In this document: piece after piece, positions 25,578 through 36,800 of the stretch
How positions within the stretch are numbered: the stretch's first letter is position 1
Layout of the letters: every line of letters begins with the position of its first letter
Assembly (NCBI GenBank): GCA_030268105.1
Contig: BSDZ01000008.1
Span: forward strand, 2,108,001-2,172,000
Source of the DNA: Volvox africanus
Lineage: Eukaryota > Chlorophyta > Chlorophyceae > Chlamydomonadales > Volvocaceae
DNA length: 64,000 bases
Direction: 5' to 3'
Position numbers and translations under genes: made by a program
The notes under the pieces: generated by a model
What the model saw: the letters and a program-made list of their open reading frames with translations, nothing else
Told to the model about the DNA's origin: nothing
Databases searched by the model: none

Positions 25578-25747
25578 AATGGAAGGGGGGGAGGAAAGTG
25601 GGGGGAAGAGGAGAAGGCGACACCTGCTCTTAAGAGGGACAAAGAGATGGAGGGAGGAAGAGAGGGAAAGAGGGATAAAAGGAAGTGGCGGTATGAGGGG
25701 GGTATGGGACAGAGTTGGTGAGGGAGGGGGGAGGGTGGGGGGGGACA
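25578..25747. repeat. Purine-rich, G-run tract
   Basis: About 170 bases are almost all G and A on the plus strand with many runs of three or more G, followed at once by a pyrimidine-rich stretch. It is low-complexity sequence that could form triplex or G-quadruplex structures. Confidence 0.7.
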
Positions 25748-27078
25748 TTGTAAGGAAGCGAGGTCCGTCCCATTCCGTCCATCCCTCCCTACCCTCCTCC
25801 GTCCTTTCCTCCTGCAGGCGTTTTTGCGCCCTTCGGCACCATTGCTGTACAGTTCCTCCGTTTTGAGGCAAGACGCAAGCCTATAAATCCCGAGTGTAGA
25901 TCGAGCTACTCAATCCAGGACACATAACTTGTACATACCTACAGAGCTAACTTTTCCGATACGGCCTACGCTGGTCTAGTTATCCAAGCCACAACCTGCA
26001 ACGCATACTGATATAATCATAAAACAACTTATCTTCTGATCTTGAGGTTTGAAGCTACTTTTACTGCTCGGACAGGCCGTAGCTAGGTATTTCACTTCGG
26101 TTGCCTCAGTTTGTCTTTTCCACTTGTGCGTCTCAAAAATGATCCTGAAGCGCACACATGGCGCCCTGTCGTCGTCGCCCTACGCAACTGGTGGCGACGG
26201 GCTTGACGTTAAAACGTCGTCCGCCTTGACCCCTGCCAAGTGAGTTCCCCTCAGGCCAGTTCCAATCTTCCAATGAGCGCCGAAGGTCCTGCAGCTGGCT
26301 GCAGTCCAAGAAAGGTATCTGTCTTCGCCTTCAGTTGCATGCAGGGATGGCCCAACGGTCCCAGCACAGGCTTGCCTCCTTGGTAAATCGGCCGCATGAA
26401 CGTGTCATGCTCAGAGATGAAGGGTGGACTAATGGATAAGAGAACGGGAGAACGTTTCACGTAGAAACGGAGGCGTGGCAAGCTGCTAAAACTCTACAAT
26501 CCGGCAAACCTGCTTCCACAAATCCAATGCAATGATGAATGAATTCAAGCAGGCAACTTTGAGAACCCGATACGTCCTGGCGTGAATCCCTTGAGCCCTT
26601 CCGCGAATCTGAACTCCCGTCCCGCGAATTCTTGGGGGCAAACGTCCCAAACCAAATTGATGGGTTCGGAAATCGGAAGTCAGTTTCCAAGCGTTGGTTT
26701 GTTGCAAATGGTAATCCTCCCTCAGCGCGCCCTGATCCCCAATCAGCGGACGCTACCTAGCTATCCATTCCTTAGGACACGTTAGGACTCCTCAGTGCCC
26801 CGGACAGTCCTTAGACAATTTTAGAAAATCCTAAGACCATCTAGTCTAGACTCTTATGTAATTCTGCACCATAGTAGCCATGGTGCACGCTAAAGCACAA
26901 CACTGCCGCGACGTCCGCGAATCATTGCGTGTCTAAACCGGGTCAATTTGGCTTGGGGAAAACTTCATTTCCAATGCAGAAAATCCAAACTTCCTTTTTA
27001 TTCTCAGCAATCATCCAGCCACAACCTCCACACCGTGACATGGCCCAGGCCCCCAAGCCAAGCCCCCCATGTAGCACT

Positions 27079-27967
27079 TCAAACTTCATCCTCGTCTGCA
27101 AACGCCGCGCCGATGTCGTCCAGCTGGGAGCCGATTTCTGCCGCGTCATCGCGGCCAAACCCCCAGCTTTCCAGCACTGCACGCCCCGCCGCACCCACCG
27201 TGGCCCGCGCCCAGCGGTCTCCTACCCAGCGCACCCAGCCCTCAAACTCCCCTGTAACCTGTAGCCGCGTCAAGACCGGGACGCTATGTACACTCTCTCC
27301 TGCGGCACGAGCAGCCGCCAAACTTGAAGGCGAACTAGTCCCGCCCATGCCACTCGAACCGGCGACGGTGGATGAACGGAGCTCAGGTTTCGGAGGGATC
27401 ACGTCACCGTGTTGGGAGACGCTGCTGCGGAAGAGCTTCGGAAAGGGCAGCGGCACTGCTAGGGGCATGGGTGCAGTGCAACGGTGCCGCACACACATCC
27501 GGTGAGGCTGGCGGAGCAGTAGCAAGTCCAGAGCCTCCAGCGCAGAAGCAGTGGCAACTGGACCGGTGTCTTTTCGGCCGCCTGAGTGTCACACGAGGGG
27601 CGGGGCGGGGGGATGAAGCCCAGTGGTGCCCTCGGGAATGCGAGTAAGTCAGTAACCAGCTACCGGAGAAATACCATGAAATTTAGGCGCTGGGGGCCTG
27701 GTGCTGGTGCTTCATGGGGTAACACCTCCAATCGAGGCGCCCACACATGGGGGTAGGGAAGGAATCATGAACGAACGCAGACAAATCGCCCATGCCGCAC
27801 GGGAAGATGCAATTCAGCAGCAGTGCCAGGGCCAGGCAGTCTGTGTAGTATTTATGTATTCGACTTATCCTTACATCTGATAGGCAGCTAACCCGCTAAC
27901 CTGCCTCGCAGGAGATATACAATACAATTATATAATTATACTACATCTAAAACTCAGAAACCCTAAA

Positions 27968-28017
<50 letters not shown>

Positions 28018-31000
28018 ATATATATACATATATATAATCCCCTTTCTTTTTCAAGGGCTCCTTCATACCGGTTCCGCAGGTGTTTACAATCACAGTCCCA
28101 GTAAGCCAGCTGGCAACTCACCTCTCAGGCAGTAGCTCTCCGCCCGGCTGGCGCCTCGAGACCCCAAACCTCCCCGCCCGTCATCTCGACCAATTATGCC
28201 CGGCGTCAAGCTCGCTAGATCTGCCACCAAGGAAAGCTGCGCCGTGTAGCCGCGCAGCACCTCCCCAGGCGGCCCTGCCGCCGTCACCGTTGTTCCTACA
28301 GCTCCTGATGCGTGCGGCGGCCGCACTCGCTCGTCCAGTTGCTGCCGCACTTGCTGCACGCCGGCTGGCAGGGCGGTGCAGGGCAGCGCCAGGTGAAGAC
28401 CCACCAAGCTGACGCTGCCGCCTGGTCTCAGCAGCCGCACCATCGAGTGGAGATCGGTGGCACCCAAGGGCTCTCCGAGAGGGCTCCTCGCATCTGCACC
28501 AGCGGAGAGTGATCCACCAGAACGAATGAAGCTGCACTAGCAGCGGCCCAAACCTGGTAATGGGAGCTGCCGCCACCCGCATGTTTTACCGATGCTCTAC
28601 CAGCGCCATGCAGAGACCCCGTGCCGACCTCATGCCGATGCTATACCGATGCTAATCAAGTTTTGGGTTTTCGGCTGGCTTGGGAGGGATTCAACCAGCT
28701 GCGCACAGTTGTCCGCCGGTCCCTGAAGTCTCATTCGACGCACAAACCAAACGGACTTCCGGTGCTTCAAACAGACACACGCTATAGAGCAAATTTGGCA
28801 TCAAAGAGTCCCGGTACTGGCATCTTGCGGCTCCTCTTGCGGCTCCTGTCCGTATCCCTTTCCAGGATCCCGATTCCCAGGTTCGCTTGACCCTGCAGGT
28901 ACAGAGAACCCAGGCCAAGCGGACCACGCCAATCCCTCCTCCTACCGGTTAAACGAGTTGGCAGCAGCGCCGTATCTACGCCACAGGCAAGGATGGCGCT
29001 GCTATGGTACGGCAGGAGGGCGTTGTATGACAGGTACGGGAGCGACCCCGACACGGCCGGTGCCGCCAGCGGCACGTAAAGCGCCGCTAGCTCTGCTGCG
29101 CGGGTCAGCGCCAGTGCTTGGCTCAGGTCGTCCCTACGGGGCCGAGAGACCAGTGCGAGGGCGGGGGGCTTGTTAAACCGGGGCCAAGGAAGGGAGTCGG
29201 GGTTCGAGTGGGAGCTAGTGGGCGAAAGTGGGGAGCGAAGTAGCGGACGAAATAGACTGAGCGCCGCTACCACTTGGAGGGAAAACCCACCCATACCTCC
29301 TAATACCCAGGGCAGGAGAGGGGAATGCCAGGCGCCAGGTTCACCGGGCTCAGGGGTCCTAATCTGGCAATGGATAGTGCTTTCTATCTAAAACGCACAA
29401 ATCGTAACACTGGCTGATGCGGCTGGAGAGAGACCTCATATCGGGCGCTTGCACATCGAAGCAGATGGGGCCGAGACGAATACCGTTAAACACAAAGAAC
29501 CCAATCACACAAAAACCCAATCTCACAAAGGCGAAGAAGAAGGAAAACGCGATGTGAAGCATTCAGAGCAGTCTTATGGAGGAGGCATGTACGGCATGTA
29601 CGGCAGCGGACGCGAGGAAACGCACATAGGGGGAATACAGCATAGGGGGAAACGGCACGACGGGTTCGTCTAACCCACTTCATACCTTACGCGCGCAGGC
29701 TTCGAAGCCGTCGACATGGAACCTCCCGCAGAACCGCCATCCTGTACGCCATATCATCGTAAGGTGCAGTACAATGCAGTACAATGTGCAGGGAGGCTGA
29801 TGTTGAAGTCGAGGGTGTGATGACAAAGTCGCCCTGCGGGCAAGTGTGTATGCCATGGCCGACTGTGTGGGCGGCTTTCGGCTTCCTCATCCGCGCAAGA
29901 CCCTTCCCTCTACTTGCTGCCGTCTCCCGCGCTGACCCCTCCCTTCCAAGACGGGAGACGGATGATCGACTCTAAAATATACGTCTCTGGTATTTATTCA
30001 GTGCCCTTGTGGTATGCCTCATTGTGGGTGGCAACACGCGCTCGCATGTCCCAGAGCCGTAAGAGGCGTGTCTGGCTCAGAAACCCATGCGTTAAAAATA
30101 CAACACACCGCCCACATTTTCTGAGGTTTTTTCTATAACTGCTTTAGGAAGGACATAAATACATTGTGTGTATATTATGTATATTGATTTTCCCTCTTGA
30201 GTTTTCACCAGTAATTAAGTCTCCATGAGAATTTACTGAAAAGGAGCAAGAGTGCGCCAGTATTACAACGACCTTCATTATCATCACCTGTTGCCGCTCC
30301 CACTGCCCCGGCTGCCGTACGGAGAACAGCACCAATGGCCGTCCCGAATACTCCTCCACAACCTCCTCCAGCACCGCAGCCGCCAGCGCTCCGAACCCCG
30401 TCAAGTCGTCAATCAGGACCTGGAACCCTGAGAGCTCCGGACCAGGGGGAAGGGAACACCAACGCTCCTCCCCGGCTGTGAGCTGCGCCCTAAGTTAGAG
30501 ATCAAATTTTGGAACAACCTGGCAGAGCAGCCTATCCGGTGAATATTTTCCAGGTCAGAGTTTAAATTTAAACCCCGCCCCCGGCTCCCCCCCAGCCCCA
30601 GCCCGACGGACAGTGCGGCTTTAGTTGGCCCAACTCTGTTTGATTTGAACACTCCTCATACGCTCCCCTGCCCTGCCCCTGCCCCCGTCCTCACCTGCCA
30701 GGCTATCGCACGCCTCCCCCATGTACCGCACTCGATCCACAGCGTCCTCGACGAGCCCGCTGCCTCCGCCGCCGCGGCCACCCCCGCCATCCAGTAGGTC
30801 CATCGCTGCGCCCCAACCCGCCGCAAGGGAGTGCTCGTATGGGCTCGTCCAAGAACCGGGTAGGGAGTAGACGGTTCGGGGATGGAAGACCACCTGACGG
30901 GCAGGAAGACCTCACGGGTGGTGAGGCTGGGGAAGAACACTTCTTCCCTGCAACGAAATGATGGTGGGTGGTGGTGGAAGCAACCACCCATGGCCGCAAC

Positions 31001-33395
31001 AGTTTGTTGTGCTGTGAAATATGGATACCATCTCTCTATATATCTTTTTACCTATTTACCTACCTACCTACCTACCTACCTACCTACCTACCTACCTACC
31101 TACCTATGTATCTATCTACCCTCCAACCAATGAATGAATGAATGAATCAGACATACGACTCTCCTCTCTTCCATTCTTTGTTTCCATACCGCCAATCACC
31201 TTGCAGAAGTCCGTCCAGTATCTGGTTACACCGCCTGAGGAGGCGCTGGCGGGAGAGGTGACGCCTCTGCTGGCGTCTCCTCCTCCCGGATCCAGCTGGC
31301 GCGCGGCAGCCTCCAGTGCCGCCTGCTGCTTGGCCGCCTCGTCGTCGCCTGGCTGGCGAACCGGCGTGGGTGCAGCAAATGATGTACTTTAGAGACCCAC
31401 TCCCTGGGTCCGCATTCAGATGGCGGCAGGGGAGGACACTACTTTAGAAGCTGTGTCATGCTGCTTAAGCCTAATCCTACCTGCCCAACCCACCCCCACG
31501 TAGCCGCCCACCCAGCCAGGCCTCCAGCAAGCCCTCCAACATGCCCGCCCAAATATGTGGTTGCGTGGAGACGGCCGCTGCAATAGAGGCCAAGGCTACA
31601 ATAGGGATTTTCCTACGGTGTTCAATTGGGTTCCTTGGAACGGCGTGAACCGCCACGTGCAATCAAGGACATACGCGAACGAGCAAGGAACATATTTTGC
31701 AGAAGGCATTCATTTTAGCTGGCCCAAGAAACGCCATCCTATTTCTTAATGTTTCTAAGACTAAGGTTTTCATGCGTAATATTCCTTTGATAGCGCGGAG
31801 TTGACGCCGAGGAATTACCCACCCATGGTCTCCCAATCCAAATCTTCGTGCTCGCTCAATCGCTCCAGGAATGCACTTCGAGGTATCGGATCAGCGCGGT
31901 GCACTTCGCAGGCACCGCGCCAAGAGGAGACGGAGGCAGCGGAGGGCGGGACGGCTACCGCGTCCTCGCTGAAAGACAAACCTAGTGAAGATGGGTATGG
32001 TACACGGATGCCTTGTAAGCCTAACATTCTGATTTTGGATGCCGTCATACCGCACAAGGTCGGGAAACGTGGAGGGGAACATATGGATTTCGTGAACACA
32101 AGTCCATTGTCTTAAGCTGTAATCGAGGATGGGAACGAAGAACAGGCGGCCGAAGAAAAGTCATGCGGGGTGTGGCCGGAGAGCGGCCGGGTCAAAGGAA
32201 AGATTAAAACTCAAAAGCCGCGAAGCGAAAGGTGCTGACTGCAGCCGCAGTGCAGAACGGCCGGTGAGGGCAGGGAAAGCATCAGCCGCCTTCTAAGAAG
32301 TCCGCCGTCCACCCTATGATGAGGATCAGGCTGTGAGGCACCCGGGTAGGGATGAGACTGTGCTGCCTGCATTTGCAATAGAGTCGAACCTAACGGCCAG
32401 GCCGGACCGGTCGACAAAGTCGACATATAAACCTGGAGTTGTGCGCCTCTCTCGTCCAATCGACTGGGCCGGCGTCTGTGTCTGTTGGGCGTCTGGCAGC
32501 GTAGTCATGTGCATGGCACGTGGCGTTGCAGAGGACTAGACACGATCCACATGGGCCACGTGCATGTGTCTGTGTCTGTGTCTGTGTCTGTGTCTGTGCA
32601 TGTGTATGTGTTTCCCCCAGCACTTTCTCGTCAACACCCTCCTGGAAGGCACGTCTTGGATGCAGACTTGACTTACCTCCTGAGCTTCCCGCGATGTCGA
32701 ATAGGACCGCACGGGGACGGTGCACATGGAAGCCCTAGAGGACGGAGGCGGGGCACGACAGAACCCAATTGGGAACCTCAGAGGTCGCGGGACGTAAAGA
32801 GGAGGTAACACATCCTTTGGAGAGATAACCAGTACGTGTCGTGTGTGTATCAACCCTAGAGCTTCGATTTTTCATTGTTCAGTCTGTCCAGGAGTGGAAT
32901 ACCCACATTCCGTCCCTCTGTCTCCAAGAACAGGACATTGTGGTCAATGCAGGCGGCGTAGCCTGACCAATCCTCGAGGCTGCTGTAGCCCGCAGCTTCA
33001 TCCTGATGGGTTTGGGAATGGGAGATTTGGGGAAGGGTTGCAAAAGACGAGTGTCAGAGCGAGATGCGCAGGCAATGCGGGGGGCAGCGGGCAGGATTGG
33101 TGATTAGTGAGGCAGGACTAAAAGGTATGTGTTGGTGGCAGGGCGCGTCAAATGCAGCATCAGGAATGATTTTTTGGGGGGCCACAGTACAAGCAATTGT
33201 TAGGCACTGCTCTCAAGGGATGAAGGTGTGTGGGAGTCCGCCGTGGGCCCTCCTGGATGCAGGAACGCATGCGCGCGCCCAGGCGGCGCCTGGAGAGGGT
33301 GCTGGTGAGGCTTTCACAACCTGAAGGTTCCAGTAGTGAGCTGAGCAGAAGCTTGCGTAACTTCCGAAACTCAGAGTGACAATTTCCTTTGGCAT
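27079..33395 (-). CDS. MSTO1: Misato / DML1 homologue (mitochondrial distribution and morphology)
   Basis: Misato/DML1 proteins are tubulin/FtsZ-related and are linked to mitochondrial distribution and morphology. Eleven exons join with consistent phases to about 633 aa: 33321-33395, 32907-33002, 32677-32734, 32342-32366, 31819-31968, 31200-31386, 30695-30893, 30288-30427, 28946-29168 (5' edge uncertain), 28122-28493 and 27079-27455. The start MPKEIVTLSFGSYASFCSAH is the classic N-terminus (ExVTLxxGxxxxFxxxHxWN). Then follow RPRAVLFDIAG, SSWRGACEVHRADPIPRSAF, RYWTDFCK, FHPRTVYSLPGSW, LAGFQVLIDDLTGFG, SLPYLSYNALLPYHSSAILA, DLHSMVRLLRPGG, YCLRVPLPFPKLF and a C-terminal helix region, all in family order. 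The fourth exon is a 25-nt microexon. The last acceptor is a tandem TAGCAG that could add or drop one codon. Animal Misato is about 570 aa. Confidence 0.92.
27970..28036. repeat. (TA)n microsatellite in the last Misato intron
   Basis: About 65 bp of TA repeats with a short GT interruption lie between the last two Misato exons. Confidence 0.9.
31049..31147. repeat. (TACC)n and (GAAT)n tetranucleotide repeats in a Misato intron
   Basis: Roughly 14 CCTA units (31049-31106) and four AATG units (31131-31147) lie in the intron between 31199 and 30894. Confidence 0.9.
31637..31733 (+). repeat. 97-bp diverged direct repeat, copy A (Misato intron 5)
   Basis: It matches 33446-33541 at roughly 85 percent by eye, from CCGCCACGTGCAATCAAGG through GAACGAGCAAG and GCAGAAGGCATT to CTGGCCCAAGAAACG. 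The origin is unknown. Confidence 0.8.
32563..32610. repeat. (TGTGTC)n minisatellite in a Misato intron
   Basis: About six hexamer units lie in the intron between 32676 and 32367. Confidence 0.85.
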
Positions 33396-33872
33396 CCTGT
33401 GTCTTTCAACAGGGTCGTTCGGTGGAAAAATGGATGGCTAGACAAGGAATGACGTGATCCGCCACGTGCAATCAAGGTCATAGACGAACGAGCAAGAATA
33501 TTGATGCAGAAGGCATTAACTTTAACTGGCCCAAGAAACGGTACTGCGAACATTTCGGCTGCCCGTGGCCAGCTGATGGTGTTTCGACGTACTTGTACAC
33601 AGAGCCTTTCAAGGAAATTAGCTCAAAGAATCAACTCCAATTGTTTTACATTCAAATGATATGCTATATACTTATGAGCTTAAAGCAATTGCCTTGCCCA
33701 GAAGGCTTGACTGAGGAAGAAATACATAATCGTGTGCTGCCTACCATGCACAAAATTATCTTAATTGATTGTTAAAATGCAGCATTATCCTTGAGGGTTT
33801 GCCGCCCGTCGGCTGACGGGCGGGACACATGCGAGCGCGAAGCTTCTTTACTTTTTAACAAGTCTGCACAGA
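33396..33872. promoter_or_regulatory. Divergent promoter region between Misato and BBS7
   Basis: The start codons of Misato (minus) and BBS7 (plus) are only 477 bp apart, so both promoters and both 5' untranslated regions must share this stretch. A TATATA-like CTATATAC lies near 33663, about 200 bp before the BBS7 ATG. Copy B of the 97-bp direct repeat takes up 33446-33541. No defined transcription-factor site can be assigned by eye. Confidence 0.6.
33446..33541 (+). repeat. 97-bp diverged direct repeat, copy B (Misato/BBS7 promoter region)
   Basis: Partner of 31637-31733 in the same orientation. It lies within 150 bp of the Misato start codon. Confidence 0.8.
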
Positions 33873-36800
33873 ATGGAGTTGGAACTCTTTCGTCAGGACC
33901 TCATCCAGACGACTACCTGTTCGTCTGGGACACTGGCGGTAGGCCGCGGACATCAGCTCTGGGACAGTGCATGCAGTGCTCCACCCATGCCTTCCCGCCG
34001 CTCTCCCCCCAGGTTCTACCCTTGACAGAGGAGAAGAAAACACAAAAGGTCGCTACGGGTGACTTGTCTGGTGTGATACAATCTTTCTCGGTCAAGAAAG
34101 GCGAGTTCAGCGTGGCTTTCAAGACTCTGCCCTCTGCGGGCTGCAAGGCAAGTATTGGTCCCCCCGGGATCTTTATCGATGTCCCAAGCTTTGGAAAAGT
34201 TACCATGCTGCCTGCTCAGATGGGCAACCAGTTATATGGCGTATCCCCAGCAGAGCAGCCTAAGGGATGCACATCCGCTGCACCTCACCTCTACCCCGAT
34301 CAAATGGAAGTCCTTCTGTTGTCACCGTCTGCCGCGCAGGTTACCAGCTTGGTTCTGGGCAAAGGAAAGCAGCAGAAGGACAAGATTTTTGTTGCAGCAG
34401 GAAATCAGGTGGGGAGGCTGACGTGGGGTTTTGCACTGGGCTTTAGGCAGTGCAGGTTCGCGGCGCCAGGTGCTCACCAGGTGACGATTACAGCTTCAAA
34501 CGTTCTTATCTGGCCAGGGCCCGGCACTCGCATCTCGCCAAGCGATATCCCAGTATTTCTGAGGGCTTTAATTCGCACTGCATCCATGTCTCCTTAGATC
34601 ACCTTGGGGCCTTTCGTAGGACCCGCATTGCGCTGCGTGCAAGCGGGCACAACCTCAGCACACACGTGAGTTTGTCCATTACCTTGCTTCTGTTCCCCGT
34701 ACGCGTGGTGCTGGAGGCCCACGCAAGGCATGCAGCACATCGGGTCATACGGCATTACCTTGGGGCCCTTTGCTCGGTGCACCACGCTGCGTGGACTTTG
34801 TCGGGGCTACCAAGGGTCTGGTGCAAGGCGCGGGCCCTGGGGACATTTCCCTTCCTGGGAAAATGGCTCGTATTCGTAGCAGTGGTAGGGCTCCGCTAAG
34901 GGTTTCCGTTGCTAGAGTCATCTGCTGTGTTAGCCCCATATATAGCCAGTTGGCCCCAGGCTGGTGAGATGCTGAACTCACTCGATGGATGGAACAAGGG
35001 AGCCTTAGGGTATCTCACCTTATGTAGGCACAGGGCCGGAGGCTCATGTGCGGCCCGGATGATTGATGGGGCCTTATGGTTGATAAAAGGCCGGCGAGCT
35101 GGAAGGAGCTTTAGCAGATGGGTGTGAAGGTGACCCAGGGCCCAGGGGAATGCCTACGGCACTGTGTAATTTAGATCCAGGAGTTGGCTGCTGGACTGGC
35201 CAGAGGCTTCCCATTGGCACTCTGCCAGAGTGCCGACGCGGCAAGGATGGACAGATGGATCGGCACTCTGACAGAAGGCTCATCTGGACCTGCGGGATTT
35301 GGCCATATCCAGGCGCTGGATGACCTGGACTGCCCTTTTAGGACTGCGCCATTGCAAGGTCGTAGGACAGACCTATGCTGAGCTCTCGGCAGCTGTCTCG
35401 TTGGCCTTGTGTGTGCCAACTGCCTTCCCGTCTCGCCCTGCGCTCCACTCGCCCTGCCCTACTCCCCGGGCCCTATCCACAGATCCGGGGCCTCAATAAG
35501 AAGGGCAAGGAGTTTTTCAAGTTCAACACCCAGCTCACGGAGACGATCCGGCGGGTTGACGTGTTCGAGAAGAACATCTGGTCGGCTGGCGAGTACGTGC
35601 ACAACCACTTCATTGAGGGCAAGGACAAGGCGCTGTACTTGTCGCCTGACCGGATAAATGATGCCGAGGTCAGTGTCCGGGGCCCGAAAAGAGTTATGGA
35701 AGGCTGGCTTCTAAAAGAAGACTTGCAGTGGCCCTGTGCAAGGAAAGGGGAACGAATTGCAAGCTGCATTAGCTACATCTCAGGCAAACCCGAATCCCAA
35801 AGCCGGACGGCTTTCGGGTCACAGCATCACTCCTCAAACCTAGATTGCACGGAAAACACCACGCTGCACCTCAGCTTCCTGTGCATCTGGTGCATGGGAT
35901 GAAATCATATCAATAATTTTTGTGATGTAACCATACAATATTGTTAATTAGGTTTCCCAACTTCCTCCGAAATGAAGTTGCTGCCTTTCTCCAAAATGAG
36001 TTCTCCCTGTCACCTCACCTCCAGACCTTCTGACTCACGTCCATCCCTGTGCAGGTGGTACCCCTGTTTAGCCCAACCGAGCTTTGGCCGGTACTGGCCT
36101 GTCAGGACCGCTATGTGCGGGTGCTGCGGGGCAGCGAAGTCACCTACGAGGCGCCCACACCCTCGGCTCCAGTCAGCCTTAAGTATGTGCTGGCCTCACA
36201 TGACCCGCAGCACCGATTTCCCAATGCCAAGGAGGTCCTGTACGGCACTGACACGGGTGCGTTGCGTTGCGTACAGCATTGACACGGGCCTTACGGCACG
36301 TGTGGTGCGCTCGAGCGGAGAGCCTTTTGCCGTCTTTGTTGTTATACCGTTGTATTATTGAGTTCTTCAAATTCCAATGTCTTGCGATTTTGTCGAAAAT
36401 ACATACACGGAGTGTTGAAGGCAGAAACGCGCATACGCCGTGTACTCACCTCGGGGCACGTCCGTGTCCGTGTCCACATCCCCGCAGGCACCCTGGTGCA
36501 GTTGCTCTTGGAGCCGGAATCCGCCCGGCAAGGCTTTACGCTGGGCAATCCCCGCAAGCAGGGAGCTGTATCAGCCATATACAGTGGGATCGACTTTACT
36601 AAGACGGGCATGAACAACATTGTGGTTGGGCGGGAGGATGGTGGCGTGGAGGTGCTGGACATGGAGGATGGCGGGCGACTGCGGACGGTGTACAGGTGAG
36701 GGTGGAGTATTCTTATAGAAATCCTTTTCAGCTTTACGTTTCACAAGGGGCAAGGTGGGAGCCATGGGGTGCGTTAGGAGCATGAAGGCCTCAGGGGTTT

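Larger units (their letters stand above)
23887..27078. other. 3.2 kb spacer, no recognised gene
   Basis: It separates the 5' end of LRRC56 from the 3' end of Misato and should contain the LRRC56 promoter and the Misato 3' untranslated region. It holds a partial repeat copy (25157-25216) and a purine-rich tract (25578-25747). Remaining open frames look non-coding. Confidence 0.5.

Noticed and set aside
33791..34597. 268-codon plus-strand open frame read as one protein
   Set aside because: It runs through BBS7 exon 2 in the right frame, but its first part and everything after 34147 are intron or wrong-frame sequence; BBS7 really starts at 33873 in another frame.
34600..34800. Two similar CTTGGGGCC(C)TTT...CTGCG stretches in BBS7 intron 3
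   Set aside because: Only a few tens of bases match; too weak to call a repeat.
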